Notes: a model not told the origin generated them from the letters alone. Counted from the stretch's first letter, positions 44,650 through 56,645 are shown. The stretch is 64,000 nucleotides of DNA from Linum tenue (GCA_946122785.1 CAMGYJ010000011.1:9300001-9364000); one strand, 5' to 3'. Program-made: numbers and translations.

Positions 44650-44797
44650 GTGGTAGGAGCACCCACTGTCAAGGTACCAAATATTTTCAGAAGCTCACGG
44701 ATTCTGCAGACAAAACTATAGATTAGAGCATTTTGGTACCCAGTAAGTTTTGGGTACTGATTTAGCAATTAATTTATGCTTTGTGAAACATAAATGT

Positions 44798-44983
44798 TCA
44801 ACATGAGTCTTCCTGATCTTCGTCCATGTCAACAGGCCCTTCTCGAACATTACGCCAGAGATCGCTATCGATGCCTCGGAGGTAAAGTCTCATTCTCTTC
44901 TTCCAGACCGTATAGTCTGTGCCACCAAACCTGGGCGGATTTGTGCTTGCTGAGTATCCAGACGATGAGGTCGAACCAGCCAT
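44798..44983 (-). pseudogene. Copia gag, N-terminal remnant
   Basis: The frame begins MAGSTSSSGYSASTNPPRFG and has GTDYTVWKKRMRLYLRG, the start of copia Gag. It stops after 61 codons; the remaining gag and protease are deleted before the integrase frame. Confidence 0.7.
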
Positions 44984-45035
44984 GTTGCCTTGAGGATGTT
45001 AATCCTAGTGCCAAGGAACCGGCTTTGATACCAAT

Positions 45036-45724
45036 TGAGATTTTAAGGATGGTTTTGAAACTATTTAGAGATTTTGGATAAAAGATGAAAACAGAAAAAC
45101 AGGGGAAAAAGTTCTAAGTTTGATTTCCTTAGTTTTGCTAGGTTGCAGTCATTATGACTACTTTAGTTCTGGGAATACAATGAAGACAAGGAAAAAGGAA
45201 AAGAAGAACAAATGCTGAGGAAGATGACTGCGAACAACATGATACAAGAATAAAGATTGACCCAATCCAATCTTCCCACTCCTATCTACAGAGAAGACCC
45301 TTCACTTGCAGAATCGGAGACTGAAGATTGAAAGAACTGAACCCTTGTACAGCTCAAGATACCTTTTCTTAGGTTGCAAATCCTTGATTTCTTCAGGATC
45401 TCTGGAGGGTTTAAATACTAATTGCAAGGGGGGGATCCATTGCAATTAGTCCGCTTGGAGTATATCTGCTTTCGAGAAGCACAAGGTTGTAGCCATGGAT
45501 GGAGCTTCGAGAAAGTAGTCTTCCTTTTGAGTCTTTTTGGATGAGGGGCGATGGAGAGATGAGCTGTTGTTCTGGATGCGATGAAGGAAAGGGGCGACAG
45601 AGACGAAAGGAAGCAGTTGCTGCGGAACGGTGTCGTTGGAGAGTGGAGGAGCAGCGACAACGTTTTGGTGGAGAGGGCAGCGTAAGTAGCTGCTATGGAA
45701 CGACGCCGTCTTGTAGGTTCAACA
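45036..45724 (-). repeat. 5' LTR of minus-strand copia element
   Basis: 689 bp, pair of 42474-43168. It is followed on the minus strand by the primer site at about 45032-45020. Confidence 0.85.
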
Positions 45725-46065
45725 TATTATACTTAGCTTCATTGACTGATCAATGTGATGAGTGATAACAAGAAACCAAAATTGTTGTGGTCTGCAATAC
45801 TCTATCATCTTGATTGTGTTAGTTGCATGTACCGCATGAATTTCATGTTCGTTAGTTTTATTATTAACAATATCATTTATAGCTCAAAAGTAAAACTGCA
45901 TCCCCCATTCAAAAATCTATGATCTTAGAGTGATTTTCGGTGGTGAGCTGGCTGCCTATTTAGGCGGGTTATTTTCTCTCCCTCAATTGTTCCCGTAACC
46001 GTCCCCCGTATTTCTCTATCATTCTCGCAGCAAAGTACTCGTCGGTTCCCTATATCTCCTAAAAC
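45725..46065. other. Spacer, no recognised feature
   Basis: TATTA at 45725-45729 is the copia duplication; CCTAAAAC at 46058-46065 is the left flank of the next MITE. Nothing else seen. Confidence 0.5.
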
Positions 46066-46481
46066 TAGAGGTGGCAATTCTCAATCCAATCCACCAATTC
46101 ATTAAAAATATCCACCTAATCCAATCCATTTGATCCAAATCCAATTGGATTGGTGGATTCATGGATTGATCCATGGATCTAAATGATAAATTACAGTTTG
46201 GTACCTATACTTTTTATATTTTACATTTTGATACCTAAAATTTAATTTTTATACGAAAAATATCATTGGAAAATTATGTCTTGGTATCTAAATTTTTTCA
46301 TCATGACATTTTAGTACCTAAACTTTTCACATTTTACATATTGGTTCTTAGTTGAGGATGTCATTTGGATGATAATCCACCATTTCATTTGATCCAATCC
46401 ATGAATCCACCAATCCATTTGATCAACGGATCCACCAATCCAATCCACCAATCCATGGATGGCATCCATTTGCCACCTTTA
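46066..46481. mobile_element. hAT MITE, copy 2 of 3
   Basis: Ends TAGAGGTGGCAATTCTC ... TTTGCCACCTTTA; flanks CCTAAAAC (46058-46065) and CCTGAAAC (46482-46489) match 7 of 8. Same ATTGGATTGG-type interior, in opposite orientation to the other two copies as judged by the GGTACC/TACCAAA blocks. Confidence 0.85.
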
Positions 46482-49400
46482 CCTGAAACCTATTCCCCTT
46501 CCTGCAGCAACAGCAAACTCAACCATAATCCGTCAACGACCAAACACTTTCCTTCCCATCACCCCACCAAATCTGATTGCATTTGTAGGCAGAGGTAGAG
46601 CGCCTTCGCCAGTCAAGGACGACAACCCAGATATGACCTCTTTTTGGAAAAGCGCTTCTTGGGGCTGACAAACACTTTCCTTCCCATCTCTTCCATCATC
46701 GATTGATTTCTGGAAGATGCGTGCCATCACTGCATTTGGGGTCATTGATTTTTCTTACTTCAGCCATGGTGGAAAAGTTGCATTGGGGGTTCATCGGCGT
46801 TGCGCCGCTGCCATCATTCCCACAAGCTCCCGTTCCGTTGGTTTTTGCAGCAGAGTCCATTTCTTACCATCAAGGTCACACTCTGGTTGATCCCTTGTGG
46901 GTGGATTGAAGTTTTGGTTGTTTTTCGGAAAGTGTATTGCTGATTCCGAGTTTCGTGTTGAAAGACCAGAAATTCCTATATCCCCTCTGAAGCGCTTCCC
47001 ACTGCTCTGTTCGAGGTTGCACTTTAAATTGGTGCATAGATTATTGCTTCTCTTCTTTCCTTCATCTGGCGATTATAATCAATTGAAAACTAGGGGGGTT
47101 TGGAAGTTGTGATTGTTTTGTTAAGATTGTCATTATGCATGTATTGTTTACAATGCACTGTTTTTTAGCAGAAACAATACATGGATTGTTTCTATGATGT
47201 GACAGAAACTATCACTCATTTTGAGTGATTGTTATATCTCAACTTTTAGTTGTGATTGTTGAGATAGTTGAGTTGAGATTGTTTTGTCTCAGCTTTTAGC
47301 TGATGTGACATACACAATCACACATACCAAACATTGTATTCTACAATGCATCAAATTCGACAATACATGTATAATATTATACATGCATTCTCAACAACAT
47401 ATCTATTTAATAATCGCAACTATTTATTTTTTATGTTGAAAATTTAGTTCTAGATCTGTGTAGGTTGCAACAGGGAGGTCTAGGTCAAGGTCTGTGTTTG
47501 GTTCGAAAAGCTGACTGCTCTCCATTAGCAGCAGGCTGTTAGGTTTCTCTTTGATGCTCTTCTTTCCTTCGTCTCACGGTTCCATATTTTCATAAGCAAC
47601 TCGGGTTAGGGTTTTTCAGAGCTCTGCCGCCCCAGCCCTAATTGTATCGTCGGGATTGTCGACTCCAAACCGTCGACTGAAGTTTGGAGACTTCCAACTC
47701 TCCCCTGCCGGATAGGAACCCTCAGTCCTGCACGTCTCAGAGCGAGAGATAAGAGGGTTAGGGTGAGAGGCTACTAGCAGTAATGCCCAGCTCCATTCGT
47801 TCCCCGCCTCTCGCGTATCTCTTTATTGGGTTCTTTTCTTCCAATTTTGCCTCTCCTTTTCCATCATTTACTATCTTTTCCTGCTTTTCCTAGGGAGTGC
47901 TGTAGGGAGTTGCATTCAGGCAGCTCGCTGACCACAGGTTCTCATCGTTATGAGGCTAATCTCATCATCTCTAATCTCCATCCTTATTCCAACTCCTTCA
48001 TTCTCAATTCAATGCTTTTTGCTTTACGCATCGGGGAGATACCAGAACTGCTCACTCGCATACCATTTAGGTTGCGGTTGAGATGATTTAGTTTCAATTG
48101 TCTTTGTTTCTTTATTCTTTCATACGTCGAGTCTTACTTTTGATTTCTTTGCTTTTAACTTCTACCTTGTTAACCTTATTTGGCAATGTTGTTTTGGTTG
48201 ACAGGGAGTTACAAGGTTTCTGTTGACTTCAATTCCTCACATCAGAAAGGTATTGCCCATTTGCCCATATACTCGCTCCAACTTTCTTTGTTCTGTTGTT
48301 CGATTGTGTCCCATGAATTGCAAAAGTACCTTTAAATAGATTTATCGATAGTGAAAATCCTGCATCGGTGATCGGACATAGTTTAATCTCCAGTGCGAGG
48401 AAGAGACTATTAGAGAGTGAGGCTATTGGCAGAGTTCTCCGCTTCCTGCAAAAAATTTCCTCCCTGTATAAACATCCCCGCCCTCAATTCCCTTGTAAAT
48501 GGCGCCTCTCAGCCAACGGCCTCCGCGAAGAGTTCTATGCTCCGATCACCATGAAATGGCAATTAAGAGATGAGATTGTTTGTTAGTACATAAAAATTTG
48601 GAGAATTCGATTTATGTTTTCCAGTTTTGACTCCTAGCTTCTAGGTAATTATCTCCGATGACGGGTCATCGGTTAACCGTGTTTTGTTATTTCTTGCTAT
48701 TATGATTCACCTGATTTGTTGGTTGGATGTATCATTTTTAAGGTCAACATTTCACTTGATTTGGTGATGATCCAGGTTATTGTTTCAATTGGAATGTAAG
48801 GCTCTTATGGTTGAACGCCATTAGTAATACATCCAAACACAGCTTGTGCCACTCAACCACCCATTACTACTAATGAATTTTTTGTTTTCGTGAACCTCAA
48901 ATTCCAGAGGAGGTATCGTCCATTTTGAATTTCAGAGAGTGTATAGAATAATCACTTCATTTGGCTTAGTTTCTCACTGAGGTAAATGCCATGTTTCAGA
49001 TTTATACATGTCTTTGTGCCTTTACTTATAACGCGTGCTTTACTGAGATGTGTTTTTATAGTTCTCAGTTTGTCGCACTTGCAGCTTTCTTCCCGGTCTA
49101 TATGCTTCTGTGTGGGGGATCTTATTGAGGTTGAATCCACATGCTCAAGAAAATGTGTTTAGATTGGGGGTCCCGTTAAAAAGGGAAGTGAACTTAGATC
49201 CACTGACCAGCTGTTCAAAGGTGAGAACTGTTCCTGCTGTTTACTTTTGATTCTTTGCTTTCCACGTTGTTCCGATCAAAACTCTCATTGTTTTGCTGCC
49301 GATATTGAAGACTTTTAGGCAAAAATTGGAACTCAGTCTAAAGTTTCAGATCTACTACTTCTCCAAACCAAAACCTCAGTACGTCAATAAGTTATAGCTC

Positions 49401-50841
49401 CTGGTTTATTACTTTTTTGGTGGTGATTAGGGTAGGGTAACGGGAGCTTTGAGTAAGTTATAGGTTCTTTGTTTTACTTGAGCATGATTACCTGATAGGC
49501 TGATACGATTGGTAGTTGTTTGTTTTTAAAATTGAGTTACAGATGTGGTAAAAGGACAAATGAAGTTGGTATTTGTTCCTTTGAACTATTCAGTGTAAAA
49601 GTGAACCTAGGCCGAAATAGAGTTAACCAATGTATTTTTTATCGCTTTCTAGCTCATTTTTTCATTTCTAAATCATATCTTAATGGTTTTTCCACGCAGC
49701 AAGCATGAAGACTTCTTCCAACCATAGTTAGTGTACCACTCAATTTGAGCAGGGACAGTCCATTTCCACTTGCTTTCAAGCATATCTCTTCCATTGCTAA
49801 TCGTTTTCTGTTTTGTTGTGCTGGTGATGCGGTGTTGCAAAATGTTACTGTTGTCCGCTACACTGTAAGTTGGAAGCTTTCATATGGAATTGAGACCTGT
49901 GCTTGTGCTTTTGTGAGTTGTTTCTAACCTGAATTTGTTTTGAACAGGCTTGCCAGGCTCACTTTTATGTTTTCGGTGAGTATTCTGCTACAAATACTGG
50001 TATGCTTTCAGTCTATTATTCGGTATCCCTGCACAGTTGTTACAAAATACATATCACTTAGAAGTTAAGATCGGCCAATTGTATGCAACTGGACTAGAAA
50101 TTTTCTTTAGTGAAACATTATCAGCTACAGAAGTGTAGAAAAGGGTTACTTCTTTCCATCGTGCCCTTTCTGGGGCTGTGGTATTGTTCCTCTATTTCTT
50201 TCCTAGCTTATGTGGTTACATTGAGATCTTTTGGAGTTTTCATGATCTAGAGAGAAATAACCATATTGTTACTACCAACGTTATAATTTATCCAGGAACT
50301 CATTCAGGTGTTGTTCAATGCTTACATAAGTTGGTAGACAGCATTAAGCTGACTGGAACAGACAAACAAGGAAGCATCATAAGGACTTTGGTATCCCCAA
50401 CTTCCAAGCACTTGCGTTATTCAAGGCAAGGAATCTATTGCTCCCCTAATTTTGCTTGAACTTTTCAATTTCAGCATTTATATGAGATTCTTACCTAACT
50501 GCATTTGAGAATGCTCTTTGTAATCAAATTGATGTTGTAATCATGAAGTATAACATGTCTGACGTTAAAGGAAAAATGTGTTTCGAGTGAAGAAGAAGCA
50601 GAAGAACATAGTGATCTGATCTCAAGTTTTGATCTCGGGTATTTTACATACTAGAATAATTTCCATCTATTAGGAATCATTTAAACGTTTCTATGCATCT
50701 TCAGAAGTTAAGCAAAGCTGGTAGTTGTTAAGTTTCTCATTAGATATGTAATTCGTTAGAGTTCAGAAAATATTAATATAAGAACGTTTAGTTTTGTGTT
50801 TGGTCTAGACAGCTTTTCTAATCGTAATTATCCACACATAT
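46482..50841. other. Spacer, possible gene remnants, none recognised
   Basis: 47110-47400 is AT-rich with imperfect inverted repeats (ATGCATGTATTGTTTACAAT versus TACATGCATTCTC), perhaps a MITE. 47560-47830 is leader-like. Exon-like frames occur at 48390-48590 and 50295-50430 (GVVQCLHKLVDSIKLTGTDK) but match no family I know. Splice-like CAG/GTAAGT motifs are scattered. Confidence 0.35.
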
Positions 50842-50959
50842 ATTCTCAGGGGGAAGCATACTATTGCTTTGATCAGAGGCGCTTCCAAGACCTTGGCACT
50901 ATTCTCAGGGGGAAGCATACTATTGCTTTGATCAGAGGCGCTTCCAAGACCTTGGCACT
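50842..50959. repeat. Perfect 59-bp tandem duplication
   Basis: Units 50842-50900 and 50901-50959 both begin ATTCTCAGGGGGAAGCATAC and end CCTTGGCACT without visible differences. The second unit abuts the pseudogene fragment that follows. Confidence 0.85.
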
Positions 50960-51142
50960 CAGTAGTCTCCTTCTGCATACAAGTTCGAACCTATGTCTAC
51001 CACAGCTACCTCTGCCTTCTCGATCTTCCCCGACATGCGAAAGACAGCCTTTGTACTCCGTGCCTTAAAAATTGAAACTTCCAAAGCCATGGACGTGGCT
51101 TTAGACCCTAGAATTGGTCTAATGTGCATCCTATGGTGGCAA
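50959..51142 (+). pseudogene. Fragment like NDUFAF6 / phytoene-synthase-like complex I assembly factor
   Basis: The first frame reads SVVSFCIQ then VRTYVYHSYLCLLDLP. After a one-base shift near 51028 it continues DMRKTAFVLRALKIE then TSKAMDVALDPRIGLM and ILWWQ. This matches my recollection of the N-terminal region of plant NDUFAF6-like proteins (squalene/phytoene synthase fold, mitochondrial, assists complex I assembly): QVRSYDYHHYLCLLQLP... MRKAAFA.RAFNVETARAMDVASDP.IGLMRLLWWQ. The similarity stops at about 51142 with no further domain, so it is an exon-sized broken copy, perhaps captured by a transposon. Confidence 0.65.
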
Positions 51143-51497
51143 CTTCTTTCGATGTTGGGATCAGATGTTCCAATTTGTGTACTAATGTTGCTTTCACCTA
51201 CATGTATTATGCTCTAGTACCTCTCGCCTAGGCTTTTCCTTCTTTCTGTTGCAACTTGCAGGCTTTGCCTCCATGGATTTTACTAAGCCTCTTGACTTTT
51301 GGCAAGGCTGATTCCAATTTGAGTGTTCGTAGTACAGAGTTGTGTGTTTAGAGATCGTGAAGCAGCCTCCCAATACTATCTTCGAGTTCAACCCCTTTGT
51401 AATTCATAACAACTCAAACCATATTATTCATCTCCATCTTCCATATGCACTTTGAAGTATAATTTTTGTTTGATTTCTTATGTAATAACGGAATGAG
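51143..51497. other. Spacer, no recognised feature
   Basis: No gene beyond the pseudogene fragment. GGAATGAG at 51490-51497 is the left target duplication of the next MITE. Confidence 0.45.
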
Positions 51498-51950
51498 TAG
51501 AGGTGGCAAATGGAATGGATTGGTGGATTGGATTGGTGGATCCATGGATCAAATGGATTGGATCAAATGGATTGGTGGATTCATGGATTGGATCAAGTGG
51601 ATTGGAGGATTATCCATGAATCCAAATGACATCCTCAACCAAGGACCAATATGTAAAATGTAAAAAGTTTAGGTACTAAAATGTCATAATGAAAAATTTT
51701 AGGTACCAAAACGTAATTTTCCAATGATATTTTTCGTATAAAAAATAAATTTTAGGTACCAAAATGTAAAAAATAAAAATTATAGGTACTAAACCGTAAT
51801 TTGCCAATGATCCATGGATCCAATCCATGAATCCACCAAGCCAATTGGATTTGGATAAAATGGATTGGATTTAAATGGATTGGATTAGGTGGATATTTGT
51901 AATGGATTGATGGATTGGATTGGTGGATTGGATTGAAATTGCCACCTCTA
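51498..51950. mobile_element. hAT MITE, copy 3 of 3
   Basis: Ends TAGAGGTGGCAAATGG ... ATTGCCACCTCTA with identical 8-bp flanks GGAATGAG (51490-51497 and 51951-51958). The interior is shared with the copies at 38732 and 46066. The perfect duplication makes this the youngest-looking of the three. Confidence 0.9.
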
Positions 51951-52252
51951 GGAATGAGGGAGGTTTAAAAGTGGATCTCATCAATTTTAATTGGGATCCC
52001 TCAAGTGGCAGAATGAGCAATTTAGGATCCTGTTTGCCCAATTGCAGTTGTTTATGGCAATTTTAGTGTCTTTTAGTTCACTTACTGGGTCAATAGCCCC
52101 AAACGCCCAAATGAAAATCATGTTGATGACTCTCTGATACGTAAAGCAAATGTATTGTCACTACATAAATTTGGTGTCCTTGGTTGCAAAGCATGAATCT
52201 ACCCGGGAAATTACTTGATCAAGTTTTAGTGCATATAAATCATTAGGTAGGC
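51951..52252. other. Spacer between MITE and copia element
   Basis: No gene. TAGGC at 52248-52252 is the left flank of the copia element. Confidence 0.5.
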
Positions 52253-52572
52253 TATTGATGTGACTTGAATCGGACTATCAGCCGCTACGACTGGATTAGT
52301 TGGGGGTGTCGCTGACCATTTCCTTCGTCAGATTGGATTAGGTTTAGACCCACATGGAAAAGTACTATAAATACTTCTCATACTCCTATGTAATCTGTAA
52401 TCTCATTCTCCTCGATATAGCGAAATTGGCTCTCTCTCGCCCGTGGACGTAGCTAACACACATCGTGTTAGTGAACCACGTAAATCGTGTGTCGTGTTTT
52501 CGATTCTCGCTTTCGTATTCTTGCTTTGTCGATTCCAGCAATTTCCCGATCCGTAGCAGCGCGTTTATAACA
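52253..52572 (+). repeat. 5' LTR of plus-strand copia element
   Basis: 320 bp. TATA box TATAAAT at 52366-52372, inside GTACTATAAATAC. Ends TTTATAACA. It is longer than the 3' LTR by about 20 bases around 52298-52318 plus a small block near 52385. Confidence 0.85.
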
Positions 52573-52574
52573 AG

Positions 52575-52590
52575 TGGTGTCAGAGCCTGG
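52575..52590 (+). other. Primer binding site of copia element
   Basis: TGGTGTCAGAGCCTGG, a variant of the initiator tRNA-Met complement TGGTATCAGAGC, two bases after the LTR. Confidence 0.75.
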
Positions 52591-52623
52591 TTGGAATTCA
52601 AGCTAGGGTTTCGATTTAGAAGA

Positions 52624-54363
52624 ATGGCGTCGGTGAACATGAAGATCGAGAAGTTCACGGGGAAGAATAGCTTCACTATATGGCAGATCAAGATGCAGGC
52701 TTTATTGAAACAACAAGGGTTGTGGGGGCCACTGTTTGCGAAACAAAAAAAGGCAGCGGTCGATGACGATGAGTGGAATACCCTGGAGGAGAAGGCCCAC
52801 TCGATTATCATGCTATCGTTGTTTGATAACGTCATCATTGAAGTCGCTGCTGAGAAGACTGCCGCGGGCTTGTGGTTGAAACTGGAGAGTCTGCATCTCA
52901 AGCAACGGTTGTTCAGCTTGAGGATGCAAGAAGGTACGCCTTTGAGGGAACATCTCAAACAGCTTAACTCTATTTTGCTGGATCTGCGTAATATAGATGT
53001 TCAAGTTGATGACTGAGGATGCTGCCCTAATCCTGCTGGTTTCTTTGCCGAGTTCATATGAGAATTTCGTTGATTCTTTTATTGCCAGTAAAGAAAGCGT
53101 GTCGTTGGAGGATATCAGGTCTGCTCTTCATACGAGAGAGATCAGGCATAAGACGTCCAGATCTGGTACAGGTGGTGAGGCATCGGGTTTGACAGTTATA
53201 GGTGAAAAGGGAAAGAAGAAATCTGGTAAAGGGAATTCGAGCAAGAATTCCAAGGGTCCCGGTCCATAGCCAGGTGATGCTTGTCACAACTGTAAGGAAA
53301 TGGGCATTTGAAGTACAACTTTCCCAGGAGAAGAGGGCAAGAGAAGAAACAAGGTTCAGTTGCCGTGGCAGAAGTGGACAACAGTTCTGAAGACGATCTC
53401 GCCTTGGCTGTAGATGAGAAGGCACATCGTGGTGATGTGTGGTTTCTGGATACTACAGCCTCATACCATATGTATCAAAAGAGGGATTGCTTCACAACCC
53501 ACGAGCAGATAGATGGTGGTAATGTGGTCATGGCTAATGTGAGTTGTCTGCAAGGTTGTTGGAATCGGGTCCATAAAGGTTCGGACACATGATGGTTCGT
53601 TCTGTACCGTGAATGATGTCAGGCATGTTCCACGAATGACAAAGAACCTGATCTCCTTGTATCTACTCGACAGCAAGGGCTTCAGCTTCAAAGGAAAATG
53701 TGGAGTGGTGTATGTCTGCAAAGGTTCAAGGAAGGTGTTGAAGGGCGTGAACCGTGGGACCTTGTATGAATTACAAGGGCCTGTGTTGAATGGTTCTGGT
53801 GCAGTTGCACCGTCTCAGGTTCATCAGGAAGATATGAACACTCCCTGGTACATGAGTCTGGGGCATATGAGTGAACGGGGGATGCAAGTTCTGTCGAAGA
53901 GGGATCTTCTTTGCGGGCACAAGGTGCAGAATTTGGAATTCTACGAGCATTGTGTGTTTGGGAAGCTACATCGCAGCAAGTTTCCCAATAAGGGTATCCA
54001 CCGGACGAAGGGGATACTGGATTACCTCCACTCCGACTGTTGGGGCCCTTCACGAGTTGAATCCATTGGAGACAGCAGGTACTTTCTGTCTATTATTGAT
54101 AACTATTCTAGATTTACTTGGATTTTCATGATGAAGAAGAAAAGTGAGGCTTTCACAAAGTTCAAGCAGTGGAAGATATTGGTGAAGAATCAGACCGGGA
54201 AGAAGATCAAGAAGCTGCGAACAGACAATAGTCTGGAGTTCTGCAATTCTGAGTTCAACGAATTCTGCAAGGATGAAGGGATTTCCCATCATCGGACTGT
54301 TAGAGATACACCCCAGCAAAATGGCATTGCAGAAAGGATGAACTAGACATTGTTGGAGAGAGC
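52624..54363 (+). pseudogene. Copia gag, protease and integrase N-terminal part
   Basis: Gag starts MASVNMKIEKFTGKNSFTIW at 52624; a frameshift near 53005 is followed by LPSSYENFVDSFIASKESVS and a Lys-rich stretch with the zinc-knuckle remnant CHNCKEMGI. The protease region contains VWFLDTTASYHM, where the expected catalytic DSGA/DTGA motif reads DTTA. The pre-integrase has MSLGHMSERGM; the integrase core has LHSDCWGP, LRTDNSLEFC and QQNGIAERMN followed by a stop. Shifts also near 53270, 53300 and 53590. The reading breaks at the gypsy insertion after LERAR. Confidence 0.85.
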
Positions 54364-54368
54364 ACGGT

Positions 54369-55712
54369 TGACTCACTTCTACTGTCACTCCAGGAATTGG
54401 CCAAGTGAAACCACTTCCTAAACCGTAGTATAGAGGGTTTGGGTTTAAATGTCAACCCGGGTCCTAGATTTGATGACTACTCAGTGAATTCTTGTTATCT
54501 AGCAATGAAACTTTAATGCAAGTCTAAACTGACAAACTAAAAAAGCAAGTAAACAGTTGTATTCAGGTTAAGAGAGGTCACCCGGATATGATTCCCCCTA
54601 GACTGCAGTTAAGCCGGATTGCAATTACCAAGTTCAGTTCCTATGAAAGTTATACTGCGGAAGGTTCTTAAACAGCCTGAAGTCTCGACTAAAGGTCTTC
54701 AGACCCTCTCAATCTGAATCTCTAGCGGGCGACTAACCTCCACCGGAGTAAACAGATTGAGGCCCTATGAACAAAACCTCCACTACCGAAGTGAATCCGG
54801 TACAGAATAGTGAGTTGGCTCCTCGACTAAAGTCACCAACTCCCTACCTTCAATCAAGGATGCTCTATCAACCTAGGCAGATATTCTCATTCTAGGTTAA
54901 AGCAGAAACAACAGGAATTTGATCAGGATTCAAGTCATTCAATCATTCAAACCTCAATCGAATATAATCAAATCATAGAATCAGCTTGGGTTCATACAAT
55001 CAAACCTAACATACAAATCTAGGGTTCTCCATACCCAGATGAATGGGAGAACTACTCCATGGAGAAAGAAGCAAAAGCAGAATCAGACGCGGAATTCATA
55101 CTGTGAAGGATGGATTCCTGCTCCTGGACGTTGATCGGCACTTCTCCAAGCTCAAACTGGCCTCCAATGGTGTTGAAGATCAAGCTAGGGCACTTGGAGA
55201 CTCTTGTTCGTCACTTTCTCACTCTAGGAATCGATCTCTCTCTCTAAAACTCCAATCCCCTCGATCTTTGGCCTTCTTTTCCTTTAAAACAGCTGCCTGT
55301 CGCGATACCCGTTCGGGTATTTTGGGTCACGACCGGGTATAGTTAAAACGCACGTTTTGGCCAGGGGAAAAATACCCGGTCTCATCCAATAATCCTCGGT
55401 CGGGGATTTCTGCCTTCCAGACCGGGACCCCCCTGTTTCTTAGACGCCAAAAGGGAAAATCCCCGGTCTCCTCAGAATAATACCCGGCCGGGTATTTGTG
55501 GTCATGGCCGGGTATTTTCTTCCTCTAGCCCACTTCAATCCTCACTTGCTCCTTTCGACCCGAATCTCGTTCCTTCTCCTCGATTCCAACGCCGGGTCCT
55601 GAAATATGACATAAACACACAACCTCGCGTGAAATCGGCTTAAAACCCGAGAGTCAACCTCTCAAACGGCTCAAGAATAGGGGTGAAAATATGTGTAATT
55701 ATCGGTCTATCA
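54369..55712 (-). repeat. 3' LTR of minus-strand gypsy element
   Basis: Minus strand TGATAGACCG ... GTGAGTCA. It contains palindromes of ATACCCG/CGGGTAT type, e.g. AATACCCGGCCGGGTATT at 55479-55496. The frame 55043-55342 is LTR sequence, repeated in the other LTR. Confidence 0.9.
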
Positions 55713-55753
55713 AACTCCCCCACACTTAACCGTTTGCTTGTCCCCAAGCAAAC
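55713..55753 (-). promoter_or_regulatory. Polypurine tract and GNRA-loop hairpin
   Basis: On the minus strand: stem GTTTGCTTG / CAAGCAAAC with loop GGGA (55732-55753), then GGTTAAGTGTGGGGGAGTT, then the LTR. Identical layout to 13108-13148. Confidence 0.75.
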
Positions 55754-56544
55754 CTAACTCAAACCAATGCAACTCTCCAGACCTCTATAGCAACAAACAA
55801 CCCAGATCGTAGGTAGAGGACTTCCTAGATCATTTAGCAGCTTACGAGGTCAACCGACGCACAAGTCATCTCATAGCTCCTTCGGCGAGAGCACTAGTAT
55901 CGAGTCGACATCATGGCAAATAGTGAACAGAGGACAAATGAATCGTGGATGAGGAGATTCTCAAAAACACAGGATCATGGACTCACATTTTTCAAGGTGC
56001 TCTATTTTCTTCTTAAGGATGGTTGGAACCCCTTTTCTTCCTGTTTTGCTTGTTTTCTGTTATTTTTTTTTCAAGGGTCCAACCTGCTTTTCAGAAAATG
56101 GGGGCTCCCACCTAGCAGAGGTTTTGCGGGAGCCCGGCTCTTACCGCCATGCCAGGAGCGGATGTCTCGAGCCTCGTGCGGGGGAAAGACATGCAAGGGG
56201 GCTGGAGGTAGTAGGTGGAAATTGGGAACGAATTCCCGTCTCCCCTTACACACTTTCGCCCTATTCGCACGGGAGACATTATTGTAAAGCACATTTTTGA
56301 GCACCTGTTAAACTCAAAACATGAAACAAGAGTCCATGACAGGTAGAGAGTCCACAACACCACACAATTCAAGGGTCCTAAGATCACTAATTCACTCAAT
56401 CAACCAACACAATATGAAGAAGAAATGAGACTTCTTAAATGCATCAACATCCTCCATAGTGCTACTCTACCTCCCTAGGTTGCATATTACTATAAAGACT
56501 GTCAATTCAAAGCATACTGAGCAGGCAATTGCAAGGAACACGTA
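55754..56544 (-). other. Gypsy 3' internal spacer
   Basis: Non-coding. 56090-56280 is GC-rich and unrelated to the corresponding region of the plus-strand element as far as I can see; frames 55913-56300 are not recognisable proteins. Confidence 0.45.
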
Positions 56545-56592
56545 CTTGGAGCCCTCAAATTTAAAAATTTGGATAGTGCACTAGGCTCCAAG
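56545..56592 (-). promoter_or_regulatory. Conserved two-part RNA hairpin
   Basis: Outer stem CTTGGAGCC / GGCTCCAAG identical to the plus-strand element; inner stem CAAATTT / AAATTTG with a compensatory change relative to CAAATCT / AGATTTG there (56556-56571). Confidence 0.65.
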
Positions 56593-56629
56593 CACACAAA
56601 CAAATCTAATGCAGTCAAAAGATAAACAT

Positions 56630-56645
56630 CCCCCCCCACACTTAA
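56630..56645 (-). promoter_or_regulatory. Internal polypurine-like tract
   Basis: Minus strand TTAAGTGTGGGGGGGG, preceded by CTCCATTGAGGGAAATGTCG, the same block as at 11590-11626. Confidence 0.5.

Larger units (their letters stand above)
42474..45724 (-). mobile_element. Ty1/copia retrotransposon with internal deletions
   Basis: LTRs 42474-43168 and 45036-45724 start TGTTGAACC and end CTCA on the minus strand. Flanking 5-mers TATTA at 42469-42473 and 45725-45729 are identical. The primer site TGGTATCAAAGCC (initiator tRNA-Met type) follows the 5' LTR at about 45020-45032. Internal content is only a gag start, a pre-integrase/integrase frame and a short stretch before the polypurine tract. 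Most of gag, protease, RT and RNase H are missing. LTRs differ by roughly 5% by eye. Confidence 0.9.

Noticed and set aside
55043..55342. 99-codon frame repeated at 60624-60923
   Set aside because: Both lie in the LTR pair of the gypsy element and are identical because the LTRs are; not a duplicated gene.
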